From Clostridia bacterium (GTDB taxonomy: Bacteria > Bacillota > Clostridia > Oscillospirales > CAG-272), in assembly GCA_017455185.1 (NCBI GenBank), contig JAFTBN010000043.1, positions 1-48,003 of the forward strand: DNA of 48,003 bases, read 5' to 3'. Every line of letters starts with the position of its first letter. Within the stretch, counting starts at the first letter, position 1. Below, one piece after another: positions 16,230 through 25,137 of this stretch. A program made the position numbers and the translations under genes. The notes under the pieces are model-generated. The model had not been told where the DNA came from and ran no database searches. It saw nothing but the letters and a program-made list of their open reading frames with translations.

Positions 16230-17225
16230 TTAATTATTCGGAATGCTTACGATGAATCCGCCCGCGTTGTCGCCTGAATAGGTGGCGGTCTCGGTCATCC
16301 GAAGGACCGTTGTGTCCTTCGTGGCCGGGACATAGAACACGCGGTAGGTCTTTCCTTCGTCCGGCAGCCGGATTTCCAGCGGGGATTCCGCCGTATACCT
16401 CTCGTGCAGCAGGCTGATGTATTCCTCCAGGCACAAATCGTTTTCGTGGATGTAATACGCATGCTCCACGCCGACATAGCGGAAGAAGTAATCGTAATCG
16501 GATACGCCGGTGACCGAAGCCTTGTTGTCCGGATACCGGACGATAAAGCCGTATTTGTGCGCGTTGTCGTAAATCCAGCGATAGTTCGCGGCTACGGCTT
16601 CGTCCTTGAGCAGATAGGTTTTTTCACCTTTGTAGACTTTCAGGCAAACCGAAAGTCCGGCGTGGCTGTCGCTCTGTCCTGCCGGAATGGAGGAACCGGA
16701 GTTTTCCTGATCCTGATAGGAACGGTAGGCGGCTGTGACAATGGTGTTGCTTTCTTCTGTGGCTGCATAAAAGTCATTGATCATCCGGTTCAGCGCGGAG
16801 AGCGCCTCATCGGTCAGAAGCAGGTGCTGATTGGATACTTTGAGGGCATATTCCGACGTTCCTTTGATCTGATCCCGTCCGTCAAAGATGGAAACCAAAT
16901 TCGCGGGAGTCAGATCCCTGGGATATGTGTGGTCCTGGTTGATCAGAATCAGGGAACCCTTGTTTGTATCCTCGGACGAGACGGTTACGTCGCGCAGATC
17001 GTCCGGACTGAGTGTGTCCGTTTTGCTTCCCTGCCCGTGGTCGGTTACGGTCTGTCCGAACAGATGGTCGAAGTTCGCAATCGTGGCAATCAGCAAGCAG
17101 ATGAATACCAGTACGGCCAACACGCTGAAGACAAGCAGATAGTTATGCAATTTGGACTTTTGCTTTTTTCTCTTGCGCAGATAATCGATGCGCGCCGAGG
17201 ACAATTGCATGGAAGCGTTTGTCAT
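16230..17225 (-). CDS. VanY-like M15B D,D-carboxypeptidase homologue, zinc site lost
   Basis: A 331-aa membrane-anchored extracytoplasmic protein: basic N-terminus, one membrane helix at about 28-50, then a VanY/M15B fold. Fold motifs are kept: AYRSYQDQ (166-173), KYGFIVRYP (224-232) and FRYVG (248-252). The catalytic set is not. SxHxxGLAVD is replaced by a run ending SHAGLSVC, which puts Ser187 and Cys194 where the zinc His and Asp belong. ExWH before FRYVG is replaced by YDYF (244-247), removing the catalytic Glu and the third zinc His. It is probably a peptidoglycan-binding pseudo-peptidase. The ATG has AAAGGAGA. It lies 46 nt after pnp and is probably co-transcribed. Confidence 0.82.
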   Translation of the reverse strand: MTNASMQLSSARIDYLRKRKKQKSKLHNYLLVFSVLAVLVFICLLIATIANFDHLFGQTVTDHGQGSKTDTLSPDDLRDVTVSSEDTNKGSLILINQDHTYPRDLTPANLVSIFDGRDQIKGTSEYALKVSNQHLLLTDEALSALNRMINDFYAATEESNTIVTAAYRSYQDQENSGSSIPAGQSDSHAGLSVCLKVYKGEKTYLLKDEAVAANYRWIYDNAHKYGFIVRYPDNKASVTGVSDYDYFFRYVGVEHAYYIHENDLCLEEYISLLHERYTAESPLEIRLPDEGKTYRVFYVPATKDTTVLRMTETATYSGDNAGGFIVSIPNN

Positions 17226-17271
17226 TCTTGTGTCTCCTTTCCGGTATGGTTTTCAGAATGGGATCATCCGA

Positions 17272-19386
17272 TCAGTCTGCGTCCTTGATGGAGAAGTCCA
17301 TACGGCCCTTCTTGTCCAGACCGATGTACTTGACGCGGACTTCATCGCCCACTTTCAGGACGTCTTCGACCTTTTCGATGCGCTGCTTGGCAATGCGGGA
17401 GATGTGAACCATTCCTTCCTTGCCGGGGGCGTATTCGACGAAGCAGCCGAATTCCTTGATGCTGGTGACTTTTCCGCTGTAAGTTGCGCCGACTTCGGGT
17501 TCAAAGACGATGGCGGCGATAGCGGCCCTTGCGGCTTCGGCCTGGTCGGTGTTGATGGCGGCGATGTGAATCGTTCCGTCGTCGTCGATGTCAATCTTCG
17601 CGCCGGTGTCGGCCACAATCTTCTGGATGGTAGCGCCGCCCTTGCCGATGACTTCGCGGATCTTGTCCGGGTCAATCGTCATGGTGGTCATCTTCGGAGC
17701 GTATTTGGACACTTCCGGCCGAGGCGCGGGAATGGCCTTGAGCAGGACGTTGTCGATGATGTAATCGCGGCCCTTGTGGGTTTCCTCGAGAGCGGCCTTG
17801 ATGATTTCGGGGGTCAGACCGTCAATCTTCAGGTCCATCTGGATGGAGGTAATGCCCTTGTGGGTCCCGGCAACCTTGAAGTCCATGTCGCCGTAGAAGT
17901 CTTCCAGACCCTGGATGTCAATCATGGTGGTCCAGCTGCCGTCCTCGTCGGTAATCAGACCGCAGGAAATGCCTGCGACCGGTGCCTTGATCGGGACGCC
18001 TGCGTCCATCAGGGCCAGGGTGGAACCGCAAACCGAACCCTGAGAGGTGGAACCGTTGGAAGAAATAACGTCGGAAACCAGCCGGATGGCATAGGGGAAT
18101 TCTTCCTCGGAGGGAAGAACCGGAACCAGGGAGCGTTCGGCAAGGGCGCCGTGTCCGATTTCGCGGCGGCCGGGGCTGCGGACAGCCTTGGCTTCACCGG
18201 TGGAGAAACCGGGCATATTGTAATGGTGCATATAGCGCTTTTCGGTTTCGTTGTCGATTCCGTCGAGCATCTGGGCCTCGGACAGCGTGCCGAGGGTGGC
18301 AGCCGTCAGGACCTGCGTCTGTCCGCGGGTGAACAGGCCGGAGCCGTGTGCGCGGGGCAGAACGCCGACCTCGGCGGTCAGCGGACGGATCTGGTCCATG
18401 GACCGGCCGTCTACGCGCTTCTTGTCGACCAGCAGCCAGCGGCGGACGATTTTCTTCTGCATCTTGTACAGGAGTTCTTCCATCTGGGTGGGCAGGTCGG
18501 GATATTTTTCGGAATAGGTCTCTATGATGTCGTCGTAGATCGGTTTGATTCTTTCGTCGCGGACGTTCTTGTCGTCGGTGTCGAGAGCGAACATCAGATC
18601 CTTTTCGCAATGAGCGAAAATCTCGTCGAACATATCGTGGTCGAGTTCGCAGGAAGGATAGTCGAATTTGGGCTTGCCGACTTCCGCGATGATGGAGTTG
18701 ATGAAGGTGAGAAGGCTGCGGATCTCTTCGTGTGCGGTCATGATGGCCTGATACATGGTATCGTCGTCGACCTCGTTTGCGCCGGCTTCAATCATGACAA
18801 CCTTTTCCATGGTTGCCGCGACGGTCAGCTGCAGGTCGCTCTTGGCCTGTTCCGCTTCGGTCGGGTTCACGACGAGCTTGCCGTCGACCAGACCCATGTA
18901 AACGCCGCCGATCGGGCCGTTCCACGGAATATCCGAGATGGCCAGGGCGGTGGAGGCGCCGATCATCGCCGCGATTTCGGGCGAGCAGTTCAGATCAACC
19001 GACATGACCGTCAGGGTCAGAGCGACGTCGTTGCGCAGATCCTTCGGGAAAAGCGGACGGATGGGGCGGTCGATGACACGGGAGGTCAGAATGGCCTTCT
19101 CCGAGGGTTTGCCTTCGCGCTTGAGATAGCCGCCGGGAATCTTTCCGGCCGCGTACATTCTTTCGTCGAAATCCACCGAAAGGGGAAGGAAGTCGATGCC
19201 GTCACGGGGACGGGGGGAAGCGGTGGCGCAGCAGAGAACCGCCGTGTCGCCGTAGCGGACGAAGACCGAACCGTTTGCCAGACCGGCCATCTTGCCCGTT
19301 TCCAGGATCAGGGGACGGCCCGCAAAATTGTACGTGAACGTTTTGTAGTTCTTGAACACCATTTCAGTGCTTGTTACTTGTGACAT
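17272..19386 (-). CDS. pnp: Polynucleotide phosphorylase
   Basis: A 704-aa 3'-5' exoribonuclease that phosphorolyses RNA to nucleoside diphosphates and acts in mRNA turnover. There are two RNase PH-like cores. The second core holds SNGSTSQGSVCG and the catalytic-aspartate segment GDMDFKVAGT. A KH domain follows (IGKGGATIQKI), then a C-terminal S1 domain (about 620-700). Length and order are standard. The ATG follows AGAGGTGA. It is downstream of rpsO, the classic rpsO-pnp order, with a 153-nt hairpin-rich spacer that may be a processing site. Confidence 0.98.
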   Translation of the reverse strand: MSQVTSTEMVFKNYKTFTYNFAGRPLILETGKMAGLANGSVFVRYGDTAVLCCATASPRPRDGIDFLPLSVDFDERMYAAGKIPGGYLKREGKPSEKAILTSRVIDRPIRPLFPKDLRNDVALTLTVMSVDLNCSPEIAAMIGASTALAISDIPWNGPIGGVYMGLVDGKLVVNPTEAEQAKSDLQLTVAATMEKVVMIEAGANEVDDDTMYQAIMTAHEEIRSLLTFINSIIAEVGKPKFDYPSCELDHDMFDEIFAHCEKDLMFALDTDDKNVRDERIKPIYDDIIETYSEKYPDLPTQMEELLYKMQKKIVRRWLLVDKKRVDGRSMDQIRPLTAEVGVLPRAHGSGLFTRGQTQVLTAATLGTLSEAQMLDGIDNETEKRYMHHYNMPGFSTGEAKAVRSPGRREIGHGALAERSLVPVLPSEEEFPYAIRLVSDVISSNGSTSQGSVCGSTLALMDAGVPIKAPVAGISCGLITDEDGSWTTMIDIQGLEDFYGDMDFKVAGTHKGITSIQMDLKIDGLTPEIIKAALEETHKGRDYIIDNVLLKAIPAPRPEVSKYAPKMTTMTIDPDKIREVIGKGGATIQKIVADTGAKIDIDDDGTIHIAAINTDQAEAARAAIAAIVFEPEVGATYSGKVTSIKEFGCFVEYAPGKEGMVHISRIAKQRIEKVEDVLKVGDEVRVKYIGLDKKGRMDFSIKDAD

Positions 19387-19448
19387 GTTTTCACCTCTGT
19401 TTTGTTTTTCATTCTTGCTTGAAATTTCCCGCAGAGGTTTTAGCCCTT

Positions 19449-19524
19449 ACAGACGGAACAGAGACAGGTCTGTCCGGTCTGTAAGTTCTAAACCCTTTAC
19501 GGGGAAGGGGAGCTTTCGCTCCCC
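19449..19524 (-). promoter_or_regulatory. rpsO-pnp intergenic hairpins (possible pnp leader control)
   Basis: Two hairpins lie between rpsO and pnp. GGGGAGC/GCTCCCC (19507-19524) has no T-run. A 34-nt imperfect hairpin (19449-19482) is closed by ACAGAC/GTCTGT. In other bacteria the pnp leader is a processing and autoregulation site; here that is inferred from position and structure only. Confidence 0.5.
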
Positions 19525-19539
19525 CCGATGTTTGGTTGC

Positions 19540-19803
19540 TTATTTTCTCAGGCCGAGTCTTTCAACCAGAGAACGATACCGCTCGATGTCTGTCTTTTCC
19601 AGATAGTTGAGCAGGTTTCTTCTGTGACCAACCATTTTCTGCAAACCGCGGCGGGAATGGTTATCCTGCTTGTTTGCGCGCAGATGCTCGGTCAGATTCT
19701 TGATCCGATAGGTCAGAATGGCAATCTGAACTTCCGGAGAACCCGTGTCGCCCTCGTGGGTGGCATATTGAGCAACGATTGCGGATTTTTCTTCTTGTGT
19801 CAT
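19540..19803 (-). CDS. rpsO: 30S ribosomal protein S15
   Basis: An 87-aa S15, which binds 16S rRNA in the central domain early in 30S assembly. The family core is clear: [10 protein letters not shown] at about 19-28, [25 protein letters not shown] and LLNYL. The length is standard. The ATG is preceded by AAAGGTGA, which lies inside a leader hairpin (19811-19861). Its own promoter is at 19921-19949, and pnp follows. Confidence 0.98.
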   Translation of the reverse strand: MTQEEKSAIVAQYATHEGDTGSPEVQIAILTYRIKNLTEHLRANKQDNHSRRGLQKMVGHRRNLLNYLEKTDIERYRSLVERLGLRK

Positions 19804-19810
19804 AGGACAG

Positions 19811-19861
19811 TTTCACCTTTCTGTGCGTTCGATTCGATGACACAGAGAAGGGTGGGTGAAA
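19811..19861 (-). promoter_or_regulatory. rpsO leader hairpin that hides the Shine-Dalgarno site
   Basis: On minus, TTTCACC (19855-19861) pairs with GGTGAAA (19811-19817). An inner CTGTG/CACAG (19841-19845 with 19821-19825) continues the stem. The 3' arm contains the rpsO ribosome-binding site, so a folded leader would block initiation. This fits S15 autogenous control, known in several bacteria with differing RNA structures. Confidence 0.6.
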
Positions 19862-19920
19862 TCGCCGCTGTGCGGCCTCTGTCCCGCCTCCGAGTCAACG
19901 TGGTGCAACGCGCAGGGCGT

Positions 19921-19949
19921 ATTATAGCACAAATTGGGGAAAAAGTAAA
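19921..19949 (-). promoter_or_regulatory. Sigma-A promoter of rpsO-pnp
   Basis: TTTACT (19944-19949), 17 nt, TATAAT (19921-19926) on minus, giving a leader of about 110 nt. Confidence 0.78.
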
Positions 19950-20200
19950 TATCTATTTAACTATATCTTCGCCTCTGCGCGAGGGGGTGGAGGAGACAAA
20001 AAGGCAGAAACAGGAGAAAAATTGGCGGAAACAGGGGAGGGCGAGAGAAAAGGATGCAAAAAATTTACAAAATGTTCATACTTAAGGAGCGCCCGATCCG
20101 CGGGTGAAACCGGATGGTTCAGGCGCTTTCTCCGCCCGGCCGGGAGGCCCCCGTCCCGTTCTGAGCGGCCTGAAAGGCGGAAAAATCGCGCGTTTGCGGG
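19950..20200. other. Divergent intergenic region between rpsO and ftsK
   Basis: No gene is visible here. The left part (19982-20060) is a purine-rich tract on plus with two near-identical 14-nt units, GGCAGAAACAGGAG and GGCGGAAACAGGGG, about 21 nt apart. The right part has a nested hairpin at 20088-20127: AGCGCC/GGCGCT outside and ATCCG/CGGAT inside. Further GC-rich inverted repeats run to 20180. No promoter for a small RNA was identified. Confidence 0.5.
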
Positions 20201-20229
20201 TTGCATGCATTAGAAATCTATGATATAAT
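20201..20229 (+). promoter_or_regulatory. Sigma-A promoter of ftsK
   Basis: TTGCAT (20201-20206), 17 nt, perfect TATAAT (20224-20229), about 50 nt before the ATG. Confidence 0.82.
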
Positions 20230-20280
20230 CAATTTACTTATGCACATAAAGAGCGCAGAATGTCTGCAGGAGAGTATAAA

Positions 20281-23202
20281 ATGGCTGAAAAACGGGAAAC
20301 CAAAAGGACCGTAAAGAAAAAGGAAGACGCTTTGCCGGCAAAGAACACAGGCCGGAAAAAGACCGAGGGGGAAAGGGAGCGACGGGAAGACCGGGGAGCG
20401 GTTGCCCGTATTCTGATTCCGATTGTCCTCTTTGTCGTCGCGGCCTTTCTGCTGGTCTGTCTGATTGCGCAGACGGCCAAGGGCGGCATGGGAAATCCGG
20501 ATATGAATCTGAAGACTTACCCGGTGGGCGTCGTCAGCTATGTGCTGATGTACGGCCTGGGCGGTCTTTTCGGCTATTCTCTGTACGTTCTGCCCCTGGC
20601 GCTGGTCTGGCTGGCCGTCATGTGGAACCGTCTGGCCGCAAGACGCGCCCTGCTGAAGAAGGTGATCCTTCTCTTTTCCATGCTGTTCTTCGTCTCGGCG
20701 TTTGTGTATGTGATGGCCCACGGATTCAACGATACCGTCACGCAGGACGCCCCGATCGACCGCATGTGGAAGCAGAGCGCCAATCTGGCCGGAGGAGGCA
20801 TCATCGGCGGATATCTGGGCATTCTGTTCTATTTCGCCGTTCGGGTTCCGGGCACCCTTCTTTTGGGCATTCCCGCCTTTCTCATTATGATTGTGTTCCT
20901 TTTCGATATCAACGTCAAGACGCTGTTTGAAAAATGGCTGAAGAAGCGGGAAATGAACCGCCAGGAGCGGGAGGAACGCGAGTTTGCCCGGAAAAAGGAC
21001 GAGGAGGAAAACGAGTTCCGCTCCGAGAAAGCAGGGAAAAAAGGAAAAGAAAAAGCCGAAAAAGAGGAAATGGACGACGAGAATCTGGTTCCGATGGGAC
21101 TGGACGAAGTGCCTCGCCGCAGGACCGCTTTGTCCTACGACGACGAACCGGACCCCGGTCCGGCCGAACCCGAACCGGAGCAGTCCGGGTCGCGCAAGGA
21201 CCGTTCGGATCTGTTTATGGAGCCCGACGAGTTCTTCGACGCGGTATCCGAAATCTCGGGAGAGGAACCGGGTGCCCGCAGGGAAGAAGAGGAGCGGGAG
21301 GACGACAGGAAGAGCCGTCCGGAGCCCGAGGAAGACGCGGGAGCCGTTCCGTATACGGCGGTGGACATAGCCCGCACGCAGGACAGGCAGGCCCGTATGG
21401 CAGACTCGATTCTGCCTCAGGACCGGGAATTGGTTACTTCCAAGCGCTCGGCCGCTTCCAGGGACTTCTTCCGGATTTTTGACGAAGACGAGGGAAAAGA
21501 GGAGGCACAGCCCGAACCGGAGGAAACGTCCGTACCCGAGCAGCCTCCCGTACCCGAAGAGACGGCCGAGTCCGAAGAGGAGGATGCCCTGAGCGGGGAC
21601 TGCGTCAGGGAAATCGACCAGAAAGAGTCCGGAAAGCCGGCTGAGGCAAAAGAGCCCAAGCCTGTGCCCGCTCCCGTTCCGGCCGAACCGAAAAAGGCCG
21701 AACCCGAAAAGAAACCGTACCGGTTCCCGCCCATTTCGTTCCTCAGTCCCCGCAAGCCCGTTTCGCAGAACGACAAGGCTGAAATCGAAGACAGAAAAAG
21801 AATCATCCGGGAAACGCTCCGCAGTTTTCACATTGAAATCGACGGGGAAATCAAGCACTGCAAAGGCCCGACCATTACCCGGTACGAATTTAAGCAGGCG
21901 GCCGGCATCCGCGTGAACACGGTCGTCAACCTGCAGGATGACCTGGCGATGGCTTTGTCTGCCAAAAGCATCCGGATGGAGGCGCCGATTCCCGGCAAGC
22001 CCGCCATCGGTCTGGAAGTGGCAAACCTCAATCCCGAAGTGGTTCCGCTGCGTTCGCTGATTGAGTCGGACGCGTTCCGGAACAACCCGAGCAAGATTGC
22101 GGCGTGCCTGGGCGAGGACATTGAAGGAAACCCGATCGTATTCGATATCAAGAAGATGCCCCACCTTCTGGTGGCCGGTGCAACCGGTATGGGTAAATCC
22201 GTATGCATCAACTCGATCATCATGAGTATTCTGTATCACGCCACGTCCGACGAGGTCAAACTGATCCTGGTTGACCCGAAGACCGTCGAATTCAAGATGT
22301 ACAAGGACATTCCGCATCTGGCCGTCCCGATCATCACCGATCCGCAGATCGCGGCGGGCGCCCTCAAGGCGCTTTGCCAGGAAATGGATCACCGGTTCGA
22401 ATTGATTGCGAGCGTAGGCCGCCGGGATATCGCCGGATACAACGAAATCATCAAGGGCGACCCCGAGATGAAATTCATGCCTCAGATTGTGCTGATCATA
22501 GACGAGTTGGCCGATCTGATGATGACCGCCGGCAAGGACATCGAGTCCTCGGTCATCCGGATTGCGCAGAAGGCCCGTGCCTGCGGCATCCATCTGATCA
22601 TCGGTACGCAGCGTCCGTCCGTGGACGTCATCACGGGCGTCATGAAAGCCAATATTCCGTCCCGTATTGCGTTCACGGTTGCGTCGCAGGTCGACTCGAG
22701 GACCATCCTCGACCAAATCGGCGCGGAGAAACTGATCGGACGGGGCGATATGCTCTATTCGCCGGTCGGTTCTCCGTCCCCGGTCCGTGTGCAGGGTTCC
22801 CTGGTCAAGGACGAGGAAGTGGAGCAGGTGGTGAATTTCATCATCAAGTACAACGGAAAAGCGGTGTACGACGAGGATCTGAACCGGGCCATTTCGCAGG
22901 CAGCCGCCAGCATCGGCCAGAAGGGGAAGAATGCGGACGACGGAGCGGACAAAGAGGACGAGGACGACGGCGAGAACAAGGTTATTGCCGCGCTTCAGGT
23001 CGGCATCCAATACGGACGCATGTCCACCTCGCTGCTGCAGCGTAAGCTGAAAATCGGGTATGGCCGCGCGGCCAAGATCATCGACATCCTGGAGGAAAAG
23101 GGATACGTCAGCGCGTCGGAAGGCGCGAAGGGACGTACGACCCTGGTTACCGAGGATCAGCTCGAGCAGATCATTGCCTCAGGCGACCTGAAAGAAGAAT
23201 AA
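20281..23202 (+). CDS. ftsK: FtsK/SpoIIIE DNA translocase
   Basis: A 973-aa membrane-anchored dsDNA pump that clears or segregates chromosomes at the division or sporulation septum. The basic N-terminal tail is followed by about four membrane helices (residues about 43-210). A long Glu/Pro/Arg-rich linker (about 225-500) leads to the alpha/beta motor, with Walker A GATGMGKSVCIN near 633-644 and Walker B LIIDELADLMM near 739. A C-terminal gamma winged-helix domain (LLQRKLKIGYGRAAKI, about 920-960) reads KOPS/SRS orientation sites. The ATG at 20281 is preferred because GCAGGAGAG precedes it; an in-frame ATG at 20260 has a poorer site. The linker is longer than in B. subtilis SpoIIIE, and whether this is the FtsK or SpoIIIE orthologue is not decidable here. 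Confidence 0.96.
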   Translation: MAEKRETKRTVKKKEDALPAKNTGRKKTEGERERREDRGAVARILIPIVLFVVAAFLLVCLIAQTAKGGMGNPDMNLKTYPVGVVSYVLMYGLGGLFGYSLYVLPLALVWLAVMWNRLAARRALLKKVILLFSMLFFVSAFVYVMAHGFNDTVTQDAPIDRMWKQSANLAGGGIIGGYLGILFYFAVRVPGTLLLGIPAFLIMIVFLFDINVKTLFEKWLKKREMNRQEREEREFARKKDEEENEFRSEKAGKKGKEKAEKEEMDDENLVPMGLDEVPRRRTALSYDDEPDPGPAEPEPEQSGSRKDRSDLFMEPDEFFDAVSEISGEEPGARREEEEREDDRKSRPEPEEDAGAVPYTAVDIARTQDRQARMADSILPQDRELVTSKRSAASRDFFRIFDEDEGKEEAQPEPEETSVPEQPPVPEETAESEEEDALSGDCVREIDQKESGKPAEAKEPKPVPAPVPAEPKKAEPEKKPYRFPPISFLSPRKPVSQNDKAEIEDRKRIIRETLRSFHIEIDGEIKHCKGPTITRYEFKQAAGIRVNTVVNLQDDLAMALSAKSIRMEAPIPGKPAIGLEVANLNPEVVPLRSLIESDAFRNNPSKIAACLGEDIEGNPIVFDIKKMPHLLVAGATGMGKSVCINSIIMSILYHATSDEVKLILVDPKTVEFKMYKDIPHLAVPIITDPQIAAGALKALCQEMDHRFELIASVGRRDIAGYNEIIKGDPEMKFMPQIVLIIDELADLMMTAGKDIESSVIRIAQKARACGIHLIIGTQRPSVDVITGVMKANIPSRIAFTVASQVDSRTILDQIGAEKLIGRGDMLYSPVGSPSPVRVQGSLVKDEEVEQVVNFIIKYNGKAVYDEDLNRAISQAAASIGQKGKNADDGADKEDEDDGENKVIAALQVGIQYGRMSTSLLQRKLKIGYGRAAKIIDILEEKGYVSASEGAKGRTTLVTEDQLEQIIASGDLKEE

Positions 23203-23260
23203 GGAAAAATAGAATGGTTGGAGATTGCGACAGGGCGAACCGCCTGAAAGGGGGGAGCGT

Positions 23261-25054
23261 ATGAAGAAACGGATCTGGATTGTTTGGTTGATTCTTTTGG
23301 CTCTGCTTGTTTCGCTTGCGATGCCTGTTTCCGCCGCGAAGGTGACGGACGCGGACATGCTTGCGCTTGAACCGCAGATGCTGACTGCCCTGCGGCACGG
23401 AACGGTTTTTCTCACCGGACAGAAACTGCCCGACGGTCTTGCAACTTCGGGGCTGAGCGCGATGACGGTCAGCGGCGGCGGGAAATATCTGTTCTTTGCC
23501 TATACCTCGGAAGGCACGCCGGCGGTGTACCGGATGAATCTGGACACGTTTGCCGTGACGGCCAGCTGGCAGGGGAAGGTTACGGATCTCTGCGCGGACG
23601 GACAGGGACGGCTGTATGCCGTCACTGAGGATGCCCTTGTTGTGCTGGATTTTTCGGATATGAGGGAAATCACCCGGGTGTCCTGCTCCGGGCTTTGCGC
23701 GGTCGCCGCCGGGGACGGAATGGTCTGGGTCGCGACGGACAAAACGATTTCGCGGTATTTCCTGGACAGCGGCTCCCTGGTTCCGGATACAAAGTTCGGA
23801 CAGAACGGGGAGATGGAGGTATACGGGTCCGGGGCGAAAAGCCCGGACGGGGATTACATTCGGGTCAAGGAGATCGCGGACCTGGCCGTTTGCGGCGGTT
23901 TTGCGTACCTGGCCGCGGAAGCGGCGGGCGGATTGGGAAACGGCGCGGTATTTCTGGTTGACAAGGAAGGAACCGGGTTGCTCGGATGCGCTTCCTGTCC
24001 TTCCTCGAGCGCGCTGACCCTTTGTTCGGATTATGTGATTTCGGCGGGCAGAGAAGGCAGTCTGACTCTTACGGATAAGGATACGATGGAGACAGTCGGG
24101 GAGGTTCCGACCCCGGAGATGAGCCGGGAGGTCCTGGCGGCCGGGTCCGCGGAGGGGACTTTGTATTTCGCCATGGCGGACGACGGGCTGGACGCGGACC
24201 GGATTTTCTATGCGTCCGTGACCTATTCCGGCCACAGCCGGATGCAGCAGGCGCTGGATTCCCTGGATCGGCTGACGTTCGATTCCTGCGATGAGATTAC
24301 GCAATGGAACCGGGTTCAGTGCGCCCAGAAGGCCGAGGCCGATGAGGTGCACCAGGTGGAAGGCGCGGGCTGCGTTACAACCAAGATTGTTTCGGGCAAT
24401 TACGTCATGGCCTCGGTGCGGAGCGACCTGAGCGGGGTCGCGCCCCTGGACGCGACCGGTTATACGACCCTGAGCTATGCGGTCTGGCTGAGCGATCATC
24501 CGCAAAAGGATCTGTTCAAGTCCGGTTTCGTGCATGAGGTGACCAGCGCCGCCACCTGTGACAAGGAAGAGACCCAGGTCGTGACCAAGGAGTTTTCCCC
24601 GGGCTGGAACTATTTTTCCATGACCATCAATCCGAAGGCCACACGGCTCGACCATGTGGATTTCATCCGGATGTACAACGTCGGAATTGCGGAATACCTG
24701 GAGGTCGCCGAGCTGACCGTCCGCTTTGATGCCATTTACGTGACCAAGGGCGCGGAAGGGCTCAGTCTCGAGGACGACGGGAAGGACCGAGCCCCGGGCG
24801 CGGATCCGGAATGCGCCAGGACCAAGACCGGAATGGTGCTGACCGATGCGGTGGCTCCGGTTCAGCCCGGACCGCCACAGCCGACCACTGAGGAAACCCG
24901 GGCTCAGGCGCAGGATTCATCGGCGGTTGTTCCCGTTGAGAATGAGCCGAAGGAGTCCGGCAAGGGCTGCGGGGGACTTCTGGGAACCGGTGCGGCGATG
25001 AGCGTGCTGCTTGCCGCCGCGGGATACGCGGTGTGCAGCAAAAAGAGAAAATAA
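23261..25054 (+). CDS. Secreted, C-terminally anchored beta-propeller-like surface protein
   Basis: A 597-aa surface protein with no family I can name. A cleavable signal peptide (MKKRIWIVWLILL...) ends near VSAAK, residue 26. Residues about 60-290 show repeated short strands of the form GKYLFFAYT, GRLYAVTED, GMVWVATD, GFAYLAAEA and GTLYFAMAD, as in a six- or seven-bladed propeller. Residues about 330-510 look like a jelly-roll sugar-binding-type module. A Pro/Thr/Glu linker leads to a C-terminal hydrophobic helix and KKRK tail, a membrane anchor without a clear LPXTG. The ATG follows AGGGGGGAG, 58 nt after ftsK, so it is probably co-transcribed. Confidence 0.72.
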   Translation: MKKRIWIVWLILLALLVSLAMPVSAAKVTDADMLALEPQMLTALRHGTVFLTGQKLPDGLATSGLSAMTVSGGGKYLFFAYTSEGTPAVYRMNLDTFAVTASWQGKVTDLCADGQGRLYAVTEDALVVLDFSDMREITRVSCSGLCAVAAGDGMVWVATDKTISRYFLDSGSLVPDTKFGQNGEMEVYGSGAKSPDGDYIRVKEIADLAVCGGFAYLAAEAAGGLGNGAVFLVDKEGTGLLGCASCPSSSALTLCSDYVISAGREGSLTLTDKDTMETVGEVPTPEMSREVLAAGSAEGTLYFAMADDGLDADRIFYASVTYSGHSRMQQALDSLDRLTFDSCDEITQWNRVQCAQKAEADEVHQVEGAGCVTTKIVSGNYVMASVRSDLSGVAPLDATGYTTLSYAVWLSDHPQKDLFKSGFVHEVTSAATCDKEETQVVTKEFSPGWNYFSMTINPKATRLDHVDFIRMYNVGIAEYLEVAELTVRFDAIYVTKGAEGLSLEDDGKDRAPGADPECARTKTGMVLTDAVAPVQPGPPQPTTEETRAQAQDSSAVVPVENEPKESGKGCGGLLGTGAAMSVLLAAAGYAVCSKKRK

Positions 25055-25081
25055 GGGCCGGTAAAACCGGTCCCGGCCATA

Positions 25082-25132
25082 AAACAGGTCCGCAGAGCGC
25101 GCAGAAGCCGTTCTCCGGACCTGTTTGTTTTT
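25082..25132. terminator. Intrinsic terminator between convergent genes
   Basis: An 11-bp stem AAACAGGTCCG (25082-25092)/CGGACCTGTTT (25116-25126) is followed by TGTTTTTGG on plus. The A-run on the left allows some use on minus. Confidence 0.87.
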
Positions 25133-25137
25133 GGTTT

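Noticed and set aside
17188..19383. 731-aa plus-strand open frame antisense to pnp
   Set aside because: It is a shadow of pnp, with no motifs and the Gly/Asp/Val bias of reverse-complement frames.
19982..20060. Possible CRISPR-like or direct-repeat array in the purine-rich tract
   Set aside because: There are only two imperfect 14-nt units, no spacers of even size and no cas genes in the window.
20218..23010. 930-aa minus-strand open frame antisense to ftsK
   Set aside because: It is His/Arg/Asp-rich low-complexity translation typical of an antisense shadow; ftsK is unambiguous on plus.
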